A DNA stretch of 13,158 nt from Gammaproteobacteria bacterium. Lineage in GTDB: Bacteria; Pseudomonadota; Gammaproteobacteria; Pseudomonadales; Pseudohongiellaceae. Below, piece by piece: positions 6,144 through 13,158 of the stretch. A model generated the notes under the pieces. The model searched no databases. It was not told the origin of the DNA and worked only from the letters and a program-made list of their open reading frames with translations. The position numbers were made by a program, and so were the translations under genes. The stretch is from the NCBI GenBank assembly GCA_003556835.1, contig PWQG01000152.1:1-13158 (forward strand). Reading direction: 5' to 3'. The stretch's first letter is position 1. Each line of letters starts with the position of its first letter.

Positions 6144-6785
6144 TCAGGGAGGACCCGGTATCCTGGTGGGCGGCACATCATGGCCCCAGACCTGTGGGAT
6201 ATCCTCCTCGGCAATGGGCCGGGTCAGGTCGAACTCGACCATCCAGGTGAATTCGTCATTGGCGATGGTACCGTAGCGGTAGACTTCACCCGGCACGATT
6301 TCGATGCGCCAGCCTACCGGCATACGCGCGTTCCAGGTGCGCTCGGGTGAGTGGAAATCCTGTCGGTTGGCCGTGCCCTGACCGATCGAGTAGCCACCGT
6401 ACCAGGTGCGGCTGCTTTCCGAGCCGTCGGCCTCGCGGTGGTCGTGGCGCAGTTCCAGGCCTTCTTCCACTACGGTCAGGAACCAGGTGCGCGAATGATC
6501 CCAGCCGCCCTCGGCATCTTCATCCTCGGCATGGAAGGGGATGAGGACTTCGTCCTCGTCGCAGCGACGGAAGTGCACCAGCAGGTGATCCCGATCCTGG
6601 ACCTCTCCGGAAGTGATGGTCAGGCGTCCGGGAAAGGCCTGGCCGCATTGGGCAGACAGTTTGTCGAGAAAGGCGGCATGGGTTTCACTGGCTGTCTGGG
6701 CCGTGCTTGTTGTGCTGAACAGGCAGGCTGAAAAAAGCAGCCCGGCAAGCTGCGTGGGCCGGTGTCTTGTAATGGTTCTGGTCAT
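6144..6785 (-). CDS. Secreted protein of unknown function
   Basis: A 213-residue protein. The start is Met at 6785, since GGAG lies 6 nt before it; the ATG at 6791 would place that GGAG almost on the start codon. A signal peptide (LAGLLFSACLFSTTSTAQ, cleavage near residue 31) is followed by THAAFLDKLSAQCGQAFPG. The mature part is rich in acidic and aromatic residues, with paired cysteines in QCGQAF and RRCDED, suggesting a disulfide-bonded beta-rich periplasmic or secreted domain, and motifs SRTWFLTVVEEGLELRHDHR and SSRTWYGGY. I do not recognise a characterised family. A good promoter sits directly upstream, so it can be transcribed independently of the dehalogenase gene. Confidence 0.8.
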   Translation of the reverse strand: MTRTITRHRPTQLAGLLFSACLFSTTSTAQTASETHAAFLDKLSAQCGQAFPGRLTITSGEVQDRDHLLVHFRRCDEDEVLIPFHAEDEDAEGGWDHSRTWFLTVVEEGLELRHDHREADGSESSRTWYGGYSIGQGTANRQDFHSPERTWNARMPVGWRIEIVPGEVYRYGTIANDEFTWMVEFDLTRPIAEEDIPQVWGHDVPPTRIPGPP

Positions 6786-6810
6786 TGTCATCTCCGAGTC
6801 GTTTGCAAGA

Positions 6811-6839
6811 ATCATAGATGGCTGCCGAAGAAATGCCAA
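6811..6839 (-). promoter_or_regulatory. Sigma70-type promoter for the secreted unknown protein
   Basis: Read on the minus strand, TTGGCA (6839-6834) and TATGAT (6816-6811) are exactly 17 bp apart, very near consensus. Predicted transcription starts near 6804, giving a leader of about 19 nt with GGAG before the start codon at 6785. Confidence 0.65.
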
Positions 6840-6929
6840 GTGCTACTGTATTTCGTGTTCAACGAATTCCGGGGTGGCATGATGTTTCCGGCCTGCCTGG
6901 CGCACTATGCTGATGGGCGAAGAGGGCCA

Positions 6930-7913
6930 TTACCGGGCCATGAGTCTTCGATGCCAGTCCACAATGCCCCGGCCGATGGCCTGCGGCGCATCTTCCTGCA
7001 GGTAGTGTCCCCCATATCCGACAAATTGGGTCTCGATGTTGCGGTAGTTTTCAGCCATCCAGTCGGCGGCCTCGGGCGGTATCAACGCGCCCGGTGAAAC
7101 ATATTGCAGCAACTTCGGAGTCGGAGAGCTCTGCAGCCATTCACCGATGGCTTCGACCACGGCTACATTGCGTGCTGGCTCACCGCCGATGGGAAGTTCA
7201 TTGGGCCAGACATAGATCGGATAGCGTCTGCCCGGTTCACTGAATGGCTCGCGGTAGACGGCTTTTTCCTGCTCGCTCATTTCCCGGGTACGCGGGCTTT
7301 CCAGCAGGATCTGCTCAATGAACAGGTTCTGCTCGATGAGCAATTCCCGCCCCTGTTCCTCGTCGCGAAAACGGCTGAACAGTGCGCCCATGCCGCCTGG
7401 ATCGGCGATCGGGAAGCGTGGCGGGATGATCGCCTCCATGAATACGACACCGCGCACGTTTTCTTCGTGCAGGCGCGCATATTGCAGCCCCATGACCGAG
7501 CCCCAGTCATGCACCACCAGAGTGATGTCCTCCAGTTCCAGGGCCTCGATGAAGGCTTCCAGGTAGTCATAATGCATCTGGAATGTGTAGTCGGGGCCGA
7601 TCGGCTGGTCCGAGCCACCAAAGCCCAGGTTGTCCAGGGCGACAATGCGACCGTGCGGGGCCACATGGGGAATGACATTGCGCCACAGGTACATGGAGGT
7701 GGGGTTGCCATGCAGGAACAGGAATGTGGGGCCTTCTCCTTCGTCGATGTAATGGAAGCGGTTCTCGTTCAGCGTGATGTACTGAGATGCCCATGGGAAA
7801 TCGGCACTGAACACGTCAGCGCGAGGGTCATCGCTTTCCTGAGCCAGCGATAACGATGTGGTGCACAACAGCAGCAGCGTCGCCAGCCATCCAATCAATG
7901 ATTTGTCGGTCAT
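6930..7913 (-). CDS. Exported haloalkane dehalogenase (HLD-II-like)
   Basis: A 327-residue alpha/beta hydrolase with an N-terminal signal peptide (hydrophobic LIGWLATLLLLCTTSLSLA, cleavage near residue 24). All elements of haloalkane dehalogenases are visible: HGNPTS with Asn70 (halide stabiliser), the VHDWGS nucleophile elbow with Asp136 and Trp137, the catalytic acid Glu160 in FMEAI, and His303 in GGHYLQED. Their spacing tracks that of DhaA (N41, D106, W107, E130, H272) with an offset near 30, the extra N-terminal length. The enzyme would hydrolyse carbon-halogen bonds to an alcohol and a halide. Most studied relatives are cytosolic; this one appears to be periplasmic. AGAGGA about 8 nt upstream supports the start. 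The hydrolase-OsmC gene lies upstream on the same strand, with a hairpin element between. Confidence 0.9.
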   Translation of the reverse strand: MTDKSLIGWLATLLLLCTTSLSLAQESDDPRADVFSADFPWASQYITLNENRFHYIDEGEGPTFLFLHGNPTSMYLWRNVIPHVAPHGRIVALDNLGFGGSDQPIGPDYTFQMHYDYLEAFIEALELEDITLVVHDWGSVMGLQYARLHEENVRGVVFMEAIIPPRFPIADPGGMGALFSRFRDEEQGRELLIEQNLFIEQILLESPRTREMSEQEKAVYREPFSEPGRRYPIYVWPNELPIGGEPARNVAVVEAIGEWLQSSPTPKLLQYVSPGALIPPEAADWMAENYRNIETQFVGYGGHYLQEDAPQAIGRGIVDWHRRLMAR

Positions 7914-7929
7914 GTTCGTTTCCTCTTTG

Positions 7930-7995
7930 TTTAGGAACCTCTGATTAATTCCATGAAGGCCAGAGCCGTCATGGAATTAGTCAGAGGTTCCTTTA
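7930..7995. mobile_element. 58-bp hairpin MITE-like element with TTTA flanking repeats
   Basis: The element spans 7934-7991. Its left arm (7934-7956, starting GGAACCTCTGATTAATTCC) pairs with its right arm (7969-7991) over 23 bp with a single mismatch, T7945/G7980. The 12-nt centre can add GGC/GCC with a 4-nt loop, so nearly the whole element is one palindrome. It is flanked by direct repeats TTTA at 7930-7933 and 7992-7995, as expected for a 4-bp target duplication. There is no coding capacity, so mobilisation would need a transposase elsewhere. It sits directly after the hydrolase-OsmC stop and about 17 bp before the dehalogenase start. A transcription terminator is the main alternative, but no T-run follows on the minus strand. 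Confidence 0.55.
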
Positions 7996-9198
7996 TTATT
8001 CTTCCGCGCCACTGGTGATGATCCGGATTTCCTTGTCCAGGCTTCGATGCACCGGGCAACGATCGGCGATTTCCAGCAGTCGTTCCTTCTGTGCCTCATC
8101 GAGATCACCTTCAATATGAATCACCCGGTGCAACTGGTCCACTTTGCCGGACTTCGATTCGCAATCAGCACAATCTTCGGCATGTACCTTGCTATGGTGT
8201 ACCTCACAGCTCACGCGCTCGAGCGGGAGTTTTTTGTGGCGGGCATACATGTTCAGGGTCATGACCGTGCAACTGCCCAGCGCTGAGGCAAGGTAGTCAT
8301 AAGGGTCGGGCCCCTGGTCCGTGCCCCCCTTGTCTTCAGGTTCATCCGCCAACAGTGTGTGCTCTCCCACCTGGATGTGGCAGAGGAAACCCTGGTCGCT
8401 GCGACCGCTGACGCGTACTCCCTGGTTCGATTCTTTATCTTGGGGCTCGAGGAAACGACCGGCCCATGCTGATATCACACGGGCGGCGTATTCGGCATCG
8501 GCGGGGTTCGAGAGCAGGGGATCGGCATCATCCAGGCTGACAAAGCTTTTTGGATGCAGAGCGGCCTGGTAGATCTGTTCGGCATTGTCGATGTGCACCA
8601 CCCGGTCCTGCGGTGCGTGCATGATCAGCAATGCGCGGCGCAGCTTCCGCAGGCGCCCGGCCAGGTCATGATTGCGGGCGTCCTCGATGAAGTCGCGCCG
8701 TATGTGAAAGCTGCGGCCCGCCAGTTCCACTTCAGCGCGGCCGTGTTCCTCGATTTTCTCCAGATTGTCCCCGAACTGTTTCAGTACGTGCTCGGGTGAG
8801 GAGGGGGCGCCAATGGTGGCTACGGCGCGTACGCTGTCGAGCCGCTCGGCGACGGCCAGCACCGCCGTCCCGCCGAGGGAGTGGCCGAGCAGCAACTGGG
8901 GTGCCTCGTACTGTTCGGTCAGCCAGTTCGATGCATCTTCCAGATCATCCAGGTTGCTGGAAAAGCTGGTGTCGGTGAAGTCACCCTCGCTCTCTCCAAG
9001 GCCGGTGAAGTCGAAGCGCAGTACCGCATAGCCAGCCTGAGCCAGGGCGCGGGTGATGCTGCGTGCTGCGCGGATGTCCTTGGAACAGGTGAAGCAGTGC
9101 GCGAACACTGCCGTGGCGCGCCACAGGCCACCGGGTGGCATTTCCAGCCGGCCGGTGAGTTGGTTGCCGTGGCGTGCCTGGAAACGTATTCGGGTCAT
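7996..9198 (-). CDS. Alpha/beta hydrolase-OsmC fusion protein
   Basis: A 400-residue member of the known bifunctional alpha/beta hydrolase/OsmC family. Residues 1-250 are the hydrolase: AHCFTCSKD (33-41), RFDFTGLGESEGDF, the nucleophile elbow GHSLGG with Ser107, and the acid Asp198 in HAPQDRV. The expected catalytic His in 'DDADHLL' is replaced by Pro227, giving DDADPLL. Residues about 258-400 are OsmC, with Cys310 in ALGSCTVMTL and Cys381 in ADRCPVHRSL, the pair that reduces organic peroxides in OsmC/Ohr proteins; CADC (343-346) is usual for this fusion. It is cytosolic. AGGAG about 7 nt upstream supports the start. It is a candidate peroxide-defence partner for the ohrR regulator about 4 kb away. 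Whether the hydrolase half still works is doubtful. Confidence 0.9.
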   Translation of the reverse strand: MTRIRFQARHGNQLTGRLEMPPGGLWRATAVFAHCFTCSKDIRAARSITRALAQAGYAVLRFDFTGLGESEGDFTDTSFSSNLDDLEDASNWLTEQYEAPQLLLGHSLGGTAVLAVAERLDSVRAVATIGAPSSPEHVLKQFGDNLEKIEEHGRAEVELAGRSFHIRRDFIEDARNHDLAGRLRKLRRALLIMHAPQDRVVHIDNAEQIYQAALHPKSFVSLDDADPLLSNPADAEYAARVISAWAGRFLEPQDKESNQGVRVSGRSDQGFLCHIQVGEHTLLADEPEDKGGTDQGPDPYDYLASALGSCTVMTLNMYARHKKLPLERVSCEVHHSKVHAEDCADCESKSGKVDQLHRVIHIEGDLDEAQKERLLEIADRCPVHRSLDKEIRIITSGAEE

Positions 9199-9515
9199 GC
9201 TTTACTCCTGGCTGTTTGTTGATCCTGCATCCCTTGAGACACGTGTCGCGGATCCGCGTTACGCCCCGGCGGTACAGAGGGTTGCTCAATGCATGGTACA
9301 CAGCTTTCCGTGGGCCGGATATACGGGGTACTGCCATGTGGCCGGGCCGAGACAGGGCGCACTGGAGGGCTGCGCGAGGGTAATCTTCTTATTGATCGTC
9401 AAGATCGAGCGTTATATTGTTCAAGGTACTGACTGAAACACGCAAGTCGAACTTGTGCCCGGGTCAGGGCAGGTGTAACAGGATCAACCCCAGATCGTGA
9501 ACCGGAGACTGTCTG
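9199..9515. other. 317-bp intergenic region between divergent genes
   Basis: No coding frame is convincing here. Near the hydrolase-OsmC start are two abutting palindromes (9238-9258). Toward the amidohydrolase, TTGATC (9392-9397) and TATATT (9413-9418) form a weak promoter with a 15-bp spacer. GGAGA lies about 8 nt before the ATG at 9516. Nothing else was recognised. Confidence 0.4.
9238..9258. repeat. Two abutting perfect palindromes
   Basis: GACACGTGTC (9238-9247) and CGCGGATCCGCG (9247-9258) share one base and are each perfectly symmetric. They lie 40 bp upstream of the hydrolase-OsmC start codon and may be binding sites for a dimeric regulator. No known operator was recognised. Confidence 0.35.
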
Positions 9516-11048
9516 ATGTCCAACGCTGATAAGAAAAACGATGATTCTCTGAAACTGTCCCGCCGGACACTGCTGACGGGCACTGCGGCCGCCTTTGGCG
9601 CCAGCTTGCTGCCCGGCTCGGGTGCGCATGCCCAGGCAGCGTCTTCGGGCGAAGCGGGCACGGTAGTGTTCACCCATACCACCGTGGTCACCAATGATTC
9701 TGAACGGCGCAGCCTGTTGGATGTGGCCCTGGCGGTGCAGGGAGACCGGATTGCCGCCATTGGTGATACCGATGAGGTACTGGCGCAGTTCCCTGACGCG
9801 GAAATCTACGATGGAAGCCGCAAGGCCATCATGCCGGGCCTGATCAACTGTCATGCGCATCTGGCACAGGCCCTGGACAAGGGCTTCAACGAGGACTTCG
9901 GCTTTCCCAACAGCCTGGACCTGCCGGTGCGCCCCGCACAGCTGATCACGGCGGAAGAAGCCACCATCATGTCCATGGTGGGCGCGCTGGAGGCCCTGCG
10001 CGGCGGCACCACCACGGTGGTACAGAACGTGGGCAACATCGCCCGCGACGCCGAAGCCCTGGCTTCCACCGGGCAACGCTGGGTGTTCGCTGAATCGGTG
10101 CGCGACATTGAAACCGTGGACGGACCGATGTCACCGCCGCGACTGGCCAACAGTGTGCCGCCACGTTACTCCGATCAATTGCGCGAGGAGGGCATGCAGC
10201 GGATTACTGACCTGCACAGCGCCTGGCATGGTCATGACAATGGCCGGGTACAGGTGTTTCCGGCAGCGGCCCTGGTCGAGCTGTCCTCACCGCAATTGCT
10301 GCGCGATGTGCGTGAATTTGCGGACCGTCATGACCTGGGCTACACGATTCATATGACCCAGGCACAGCCGTAAGTGGATTTCATGCTGCGTTACCACGGC
10401 GTGCGACCGGCCATCTTCCTGGAACAGCATGGTTATCTTGGTCCGCGCCTGTTTGCCGCCCATGCCCGCTATTGTGATGCCGGGGAAATCGGCGCCCTGG
10501 CCCGGACAGACACCATGGTGGCTCATCAGGCGGCAATGGCGGCCAATCGGGGTGTCAACCCGCCCATTGCCAGCATTCGGGAGGCGGGTATCCGTATCTG
10601 CCAGGGCACGGACAACAATAATAATGACATGCTGCACGTCATGAAGACTGCCATCTCCATGGAGCGTGTCCAGCGCAATGACGAGATACCCGGCACCTTG
10701 CCACAACCCGAGGACATGCTCCGGGATTGCTGTGTCGGTGGTGCCCATGCCGTGAACATGGCCGACAGCCTCGGGTCGCTGGAAGTGGGCCAGAAGGCCG
10801 ACCTGCTTGTGCTGGATGTGATGAAGCCCCACCTGACGCCTTCCGGTCGCATTCTTTCCGCCTGGATCCACAACGGCCAACCGTCGGATATCGAATCGGT
10901 GATGGTCGATGGCCGCTTCCTGATGCGGAATCACCGCGTGCTGACCGTGGACGAAGAGGCCCTGATGGAAGAGGCCTGGCAGATCGGGCGTCGGGTCTGG
11001 GACCGTCTGCTGGAGGACGGGCCCATGCCTTTGCCACGCTTCGGTTGA
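9516..11048 (+). pseudogene. Tat-exported amidohydrolase split by an in-frame TAA
   Basis: The frame opens at ATG 9516 (GGAGA about 8 nt upstream), stops at TAA 10371-10373 (codon 286), and continues open to a TGA at 11046-11048, giving 510 codons in all. The N-terminus has a twin-arginine signal (SRRTLL, then LLPGSGAHAQA). The first part holds the metal-binding HxH, His113/His115 in NCHAHL, and His279 in YTIHMTQ. The part after the stop holds His316 in AAHARYC and Asp366 in GTDNNNNDML. Together these are the ligands of a TIM-barrel amidohydrolase of the AtzA/TrzN/deaminase type. The stop cuts the barrel after strand five, in a stretch usually read as 'xEVDFML', so Glu is the likely original codon. 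Neither half should work alone. It was probably a periplasmic hydrolase of a nitrogen heterocycle or amide; substrate unknown. Confidence 0.8.
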
Positions 11049-11092
11049 CCACTACAATAGAAGCGTCATCCGTTCAGTTATTGAATGCCGTC

Positions 11093-13158
11093 TCAACGCT
11101 GGAACAGATACGAGAACTTCATGAAGAATTGGCGTCCGTCCTGCTTCAGCGAATCAGCGGCAATCAGTTCGCGGCCATTGCCCGTATCCTCGATGGAAAA
11201 ATTGCTTGAATTGCTGTTGAACCCGATATAGAAGGCCGACAGTGGATTGATCACATAGCGCAGCAGGAGATCAAAATTCAGATTCTCGCGATCTTCCAGG
11301 CGCGAGGCCGGCCCCGCTTTGGTTCTCTCATGCTGGGCAATGAAGCGCATGGAAATTTCGCGGGTGAATTGATAGTTCCAGCTGCTGCGCAGGATGCGGT
11401 TGTCGAACACGCGGATACCGGCTTTAGTTTCCAGGCGGGTGTCCAGATAGGTGTTGTCGACCCGCAGGCGCTGAATCGGGCGCCACAATACCGAGAAATC
11501 ACTCTGTTGATTGTCGGCCACCTCTGGCAGCGCGCCTGGTGCGGGCACCAGGTTCAGTGCCGTACCCTGGCTGTAGCTGAAATCCAGAGTCAGGCTGGAG
11601 AGGCTCTCATCGGTCACGCGGAGCCGCCAGTTGCCATAGTTGTACACCGTGGTCTGCTGCAGACCGTTGAAGTCGCGCGGACGCAGCGTTTCATCGGTGT
11701 CATTCACACTCAGGTTGATGGTGCTGGTGTTGAAATTCCACTGTGCGCTGGGCGTGGCGGATGCATAGATTTTCACGCCCTCCTGGTCTGTCTGGTAGGC
11801 GCCGAAGAAGCGTGGCCCCCAGCTGTTGAGGACGGATTGTTCCGGGTACAGAGTGACATTGAAGAAGGCGTGCACGCCGGATGTGTCGGAGCGATACCAG
11901 CGGTTCTGGAAACCGAGCTGGTTGCGGAAGTCACGATCGGTATCGACATAGTGCACATGGGCATACAGGCTCCGGCCCCGGTGTTCAACCAGCAGGTCTT
12001 GCTGCAGTCCGGAACGGGATTCACTCCCGTCCATGGGCTCGAGCTCGGAGCGGTAGGCTGAAGCGATGGCGGTCCAATTCTGGTCGATGATGAAGCGCCC
12101 ATCGACACCGGTCAGTCGGTTGTGCCCATCGGCCAGCTGGCGTTCGGTCATCATTGCACCGACCCGATGCTGTTCGCCGAAGTCACGGAACCCACGCACG
12201 ACGCCGATGCGGGCCTTCTCGCCCCGCAAGGGATCCTCTGCAGTACGGTTGAGACCGGGGGCCTGGTCGTTCATCAGCATCGCGCCGAAGCCCCAACCAT
12301 CCTGGCGACCGGTGAAGCGGGCACCGGCTTCCGGGTCCACGATGCGACGGGTGAAAAGCAGGTTGGCATCAGTGGGCTTGAAAAAGTCGGCATTTTCCAC
12401 GAAGAACGGACGCCGTTCAGGAAACAGGACTTCGAATCGCTCGTTGACGGTCACCTGCGGCAGGTCCGATTCCACCTGGGAGAAATCCGGGTTGAGGGTC
12501 AGGTCCAGGACCCAGGCATCACTGATCACGAATTTGGCATCCAGGCCCACTTCCAGCTCCCGGTCACTTTGCATGCGGGGGCCATCCTCAGCATTGCGGT
12601 TCAGTGCGTCGACTTCGCGCGAAAAAATGTACGGGATGAACTGACTGTTGCTGCCCGGGGAAACGTCGCGCATACCATGCAGTTCGGCCGCCTGGGCCAA
12701 TCGGCTTTGTCGTCGCGTGGAGTAGGCGGGCCAGTAGGCCTCTTCGCTGAGACGCGGGATCTGGCGACCGAGCTGGACACGCCAGCGCTGTTCACTCAGG
12801 GCGGGAAAACGGATGCTGGTCAGTGGAACGGCGATTTTCACCATATAGCCCTGATCAGTCAGCTTGCCCTCAGAGTCCCAGGCGGCATCCCAGCTGGTAT
12901 CGAAATTGCGGTTTTCGGCCCAGCGGGCATCCCGCTGGATTCCCAAGGGTGTGACCCGGAAGTTGTAGGCGGTTCGCTGATCGTTGAAGGTGTCGATGGT
13001 CAGCTCGACACTGTCATCACCATCGATATTGCCGCGCGAGGACAGATTGGCGCGGATCAATTCCGGTTGGGTATCGAAGGCGAGGAATATGGCATACAGG
13101 GTGCGCTGATCGTAACCCAGATAGACTTCGGTGCGTTGCGACGGTGGGGCGTCGTCCA
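11093..13158 (-). CDS. DUF5916 outer-membrane barrel protein, N-terminus beyond the window
   Basis: The minus-strand frame runs to the window edge without a stop, so the protein is longer than the visible 687 codons; the TTG at 13060 is not the start. Visible residues before it (EVYLGYDQRTLYAIFLAFD) belong to the carbohydrate-binding CBM9-like domain that precedes DUF5916. The diagnostic core NPDFSQVESD, followed by FEVLFPERRPFFVEN, identifies DUF5916. The rest alternates short amphipathic strands with polar turns, as in a beta-barrel, and ends KFSYLFQR. An outer-membrane location is expected. The family is common in marine and other Gram-negative bacteria, but its substrate is not established. 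It converges with the amidohydrolase gene across a 44-bp gap with no clear terminator. Confidence 0.88.
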   Translation of the reverse strand, partial: DDAPPSQRTEVYLGYDQRTLYAIFLAFDTQPELIRANLSSRGNIDGDDSVELTIDTFNDQRTAYNFRVTPLGIQRDARWAENRNFDTSWDAAWDSEGKLTDQGYMVKIAVPLTSIRFPALSEQRWRVQLGRQIPRLSEEAYWPAYSTRRQSRLAQAAELHGMRDVSPGSNSQFIPYIFSREVDALNRNAEDGPRMQSDRELEVGLDAKFVISDAWVLDLTLNPDFSQVESDLPQVTVNERFEVLFPERRPFFVENADFFKPTDANLLFTRRIVDPEAGARFTGRQDGWGFGAMLMNDQAPGLNRTAEDPLRGEKARIGVVRGFRDFGEQHRVGAMMTERQLADGHNRLTGVDGRFIIDQNWTAIASAYRSELEPMDGSESRSGLQQDLLVEHRGRSLYAHVHYVDTDRDFRNQLGFQNRWYRSDTSGVHAFFNVTLYPEQSVLNSWGPRFFGAYQTDQEGVKIYASATPSAQWNFNTSTINLSVNDTDETLRPRDFNGLQQTTVYNYGNWRLRVTDESLSSLTLDFSYSQGTALNLVPAPGALPEVADNQQSDFSVLWRPIQRLRVDNTYLDTRLETKAGIRVFDNRILRSSWNYQFTREISMRFIAQHERTKAGPASRLEDRENLNFDLLLRYVINPLSAFYIGFNSNSSNFSIEDTGNGRELIAADSLKQDGRQFFMKFSYLFQR

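Noticed and set aside
7104..7853. Plus-strand open frame (249 codons) opposite the dehalogenase
   Set aside because: Shadow of a gene with all catalytic motifs; no family resemblance in the plus-strand translation.
7933..7992. Hairpin as a standard Rho-independent terminator for the OsmC fusion gene
   Set aside because: On the minus strand the stem is followed by TAAACAAAG, not a T-run. The T-rich side is on the plus strand, where no gene ends. The flanking TTTA repeats fit a mobile element better.
9053..9436. Plus-strand open frame across the intergenic region before the amidohydrolase
   Set aside because: It starts inside the OsmC fusion gene on the other strand, and its translation shows no domain or compositional support.
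527..11048. Reassignment of TAA/TAG to an amino acid in this organism
   Set aside because: Other genes in the window end properly at TAA (ohrR, dehalogenase, OsmC fusion) and at TAG (copper oxygenase, DUF3096), so both codons act as stops. An ochre suppressor tRNA would explain both codon types but has no direct support.
10374..11048. Second half of the amidohydrolase as an independent gene
   Set aside because: It continues in the same frame directly after the TAA, lacks the HxH metal site, and has no ribosome site; it is the rest of a broken gene.
11330..12061. Plus-strand open frame (243 codons) opposite the DUF5916 gene
   Set aside because: Shadow of the barrel gene; no ribosome site or recognisable domain.

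Overview
The window looks like chromosomal DNA from a Gram-negative, probably marine, gammaproteobacterium. The evidence is high-GC coding DNA, signal-peptide and Tat exports, an outer-membrane barrel of the DUF5916 type, a YghU-type glutathione transferase, an OhrR regulator with two-cysteine spacing, and an exported haloalkane dehalogenase. The organism is inferred from gene content; no rRNA or tRNA is present to fix it.

Layout. The left end (1-957, + strand) holds the 3' part of a glutathione S-transferase, then a small DUF4258-like gene cut by an in-frame TAA, then an intact DUF2283 gene. From 1054 to 3319 (+) a large exported redoxin / cytochrome c / PHM-like copper oxygenase is followed 4 bp later by an unrecognised gene broken by an in-frame TAG. 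At 3332-4516, ohrR (-) is divergent from a secreted CxxCH heme protein (+). The gap between them has a near-consensus promoter overlapped and flanked by GCGC-centred palindromes. From 4550 to 6112 lie yghU (-), a DUF3096 peptide (-) and a small two-helix membrane protein (+). From 6144 to 9198 three minus-strand genes follow: a secreted unknown, an exported haloalkane dehalogenase and an alpha/beta hydrolase-OsmC fusion. A 58-bp hairpin element with a 4-bp target-site-like duplication sits between the last two. From 9516 to 11048 (+) a Tat-exported amidohydrolase is split by an in-frame TAA. The right end (minus strand, open at the edge) is a DUF5916 outer-membrane protein.

Themes. Many products handle redox or electrophilic stress (two GSTs, OhrR, OsmC fusion, redoxin-cytochrome protein, CxxCH protein) or xenobiotic-type chemistry (dehalogenase, amidohydrolase). 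The most striking feature is decay: three plus-strand genes each carry one in-frame stop in an otherwise open frame. Each stop is one G-to-T change from a Glu codon, and in two of the three family resemblance favours Glu there. A fourth gene, the OsmC fusion, has Pro where the hydrolase catalytic His is expected. No CRISPR array, tRNA, rRNA or transposase gene was seen. I did not find a convincing new multi-gene system; the best leads are the stop-codon cluster, the small hairpin element, and the apparent OhrR control of a heme protein.
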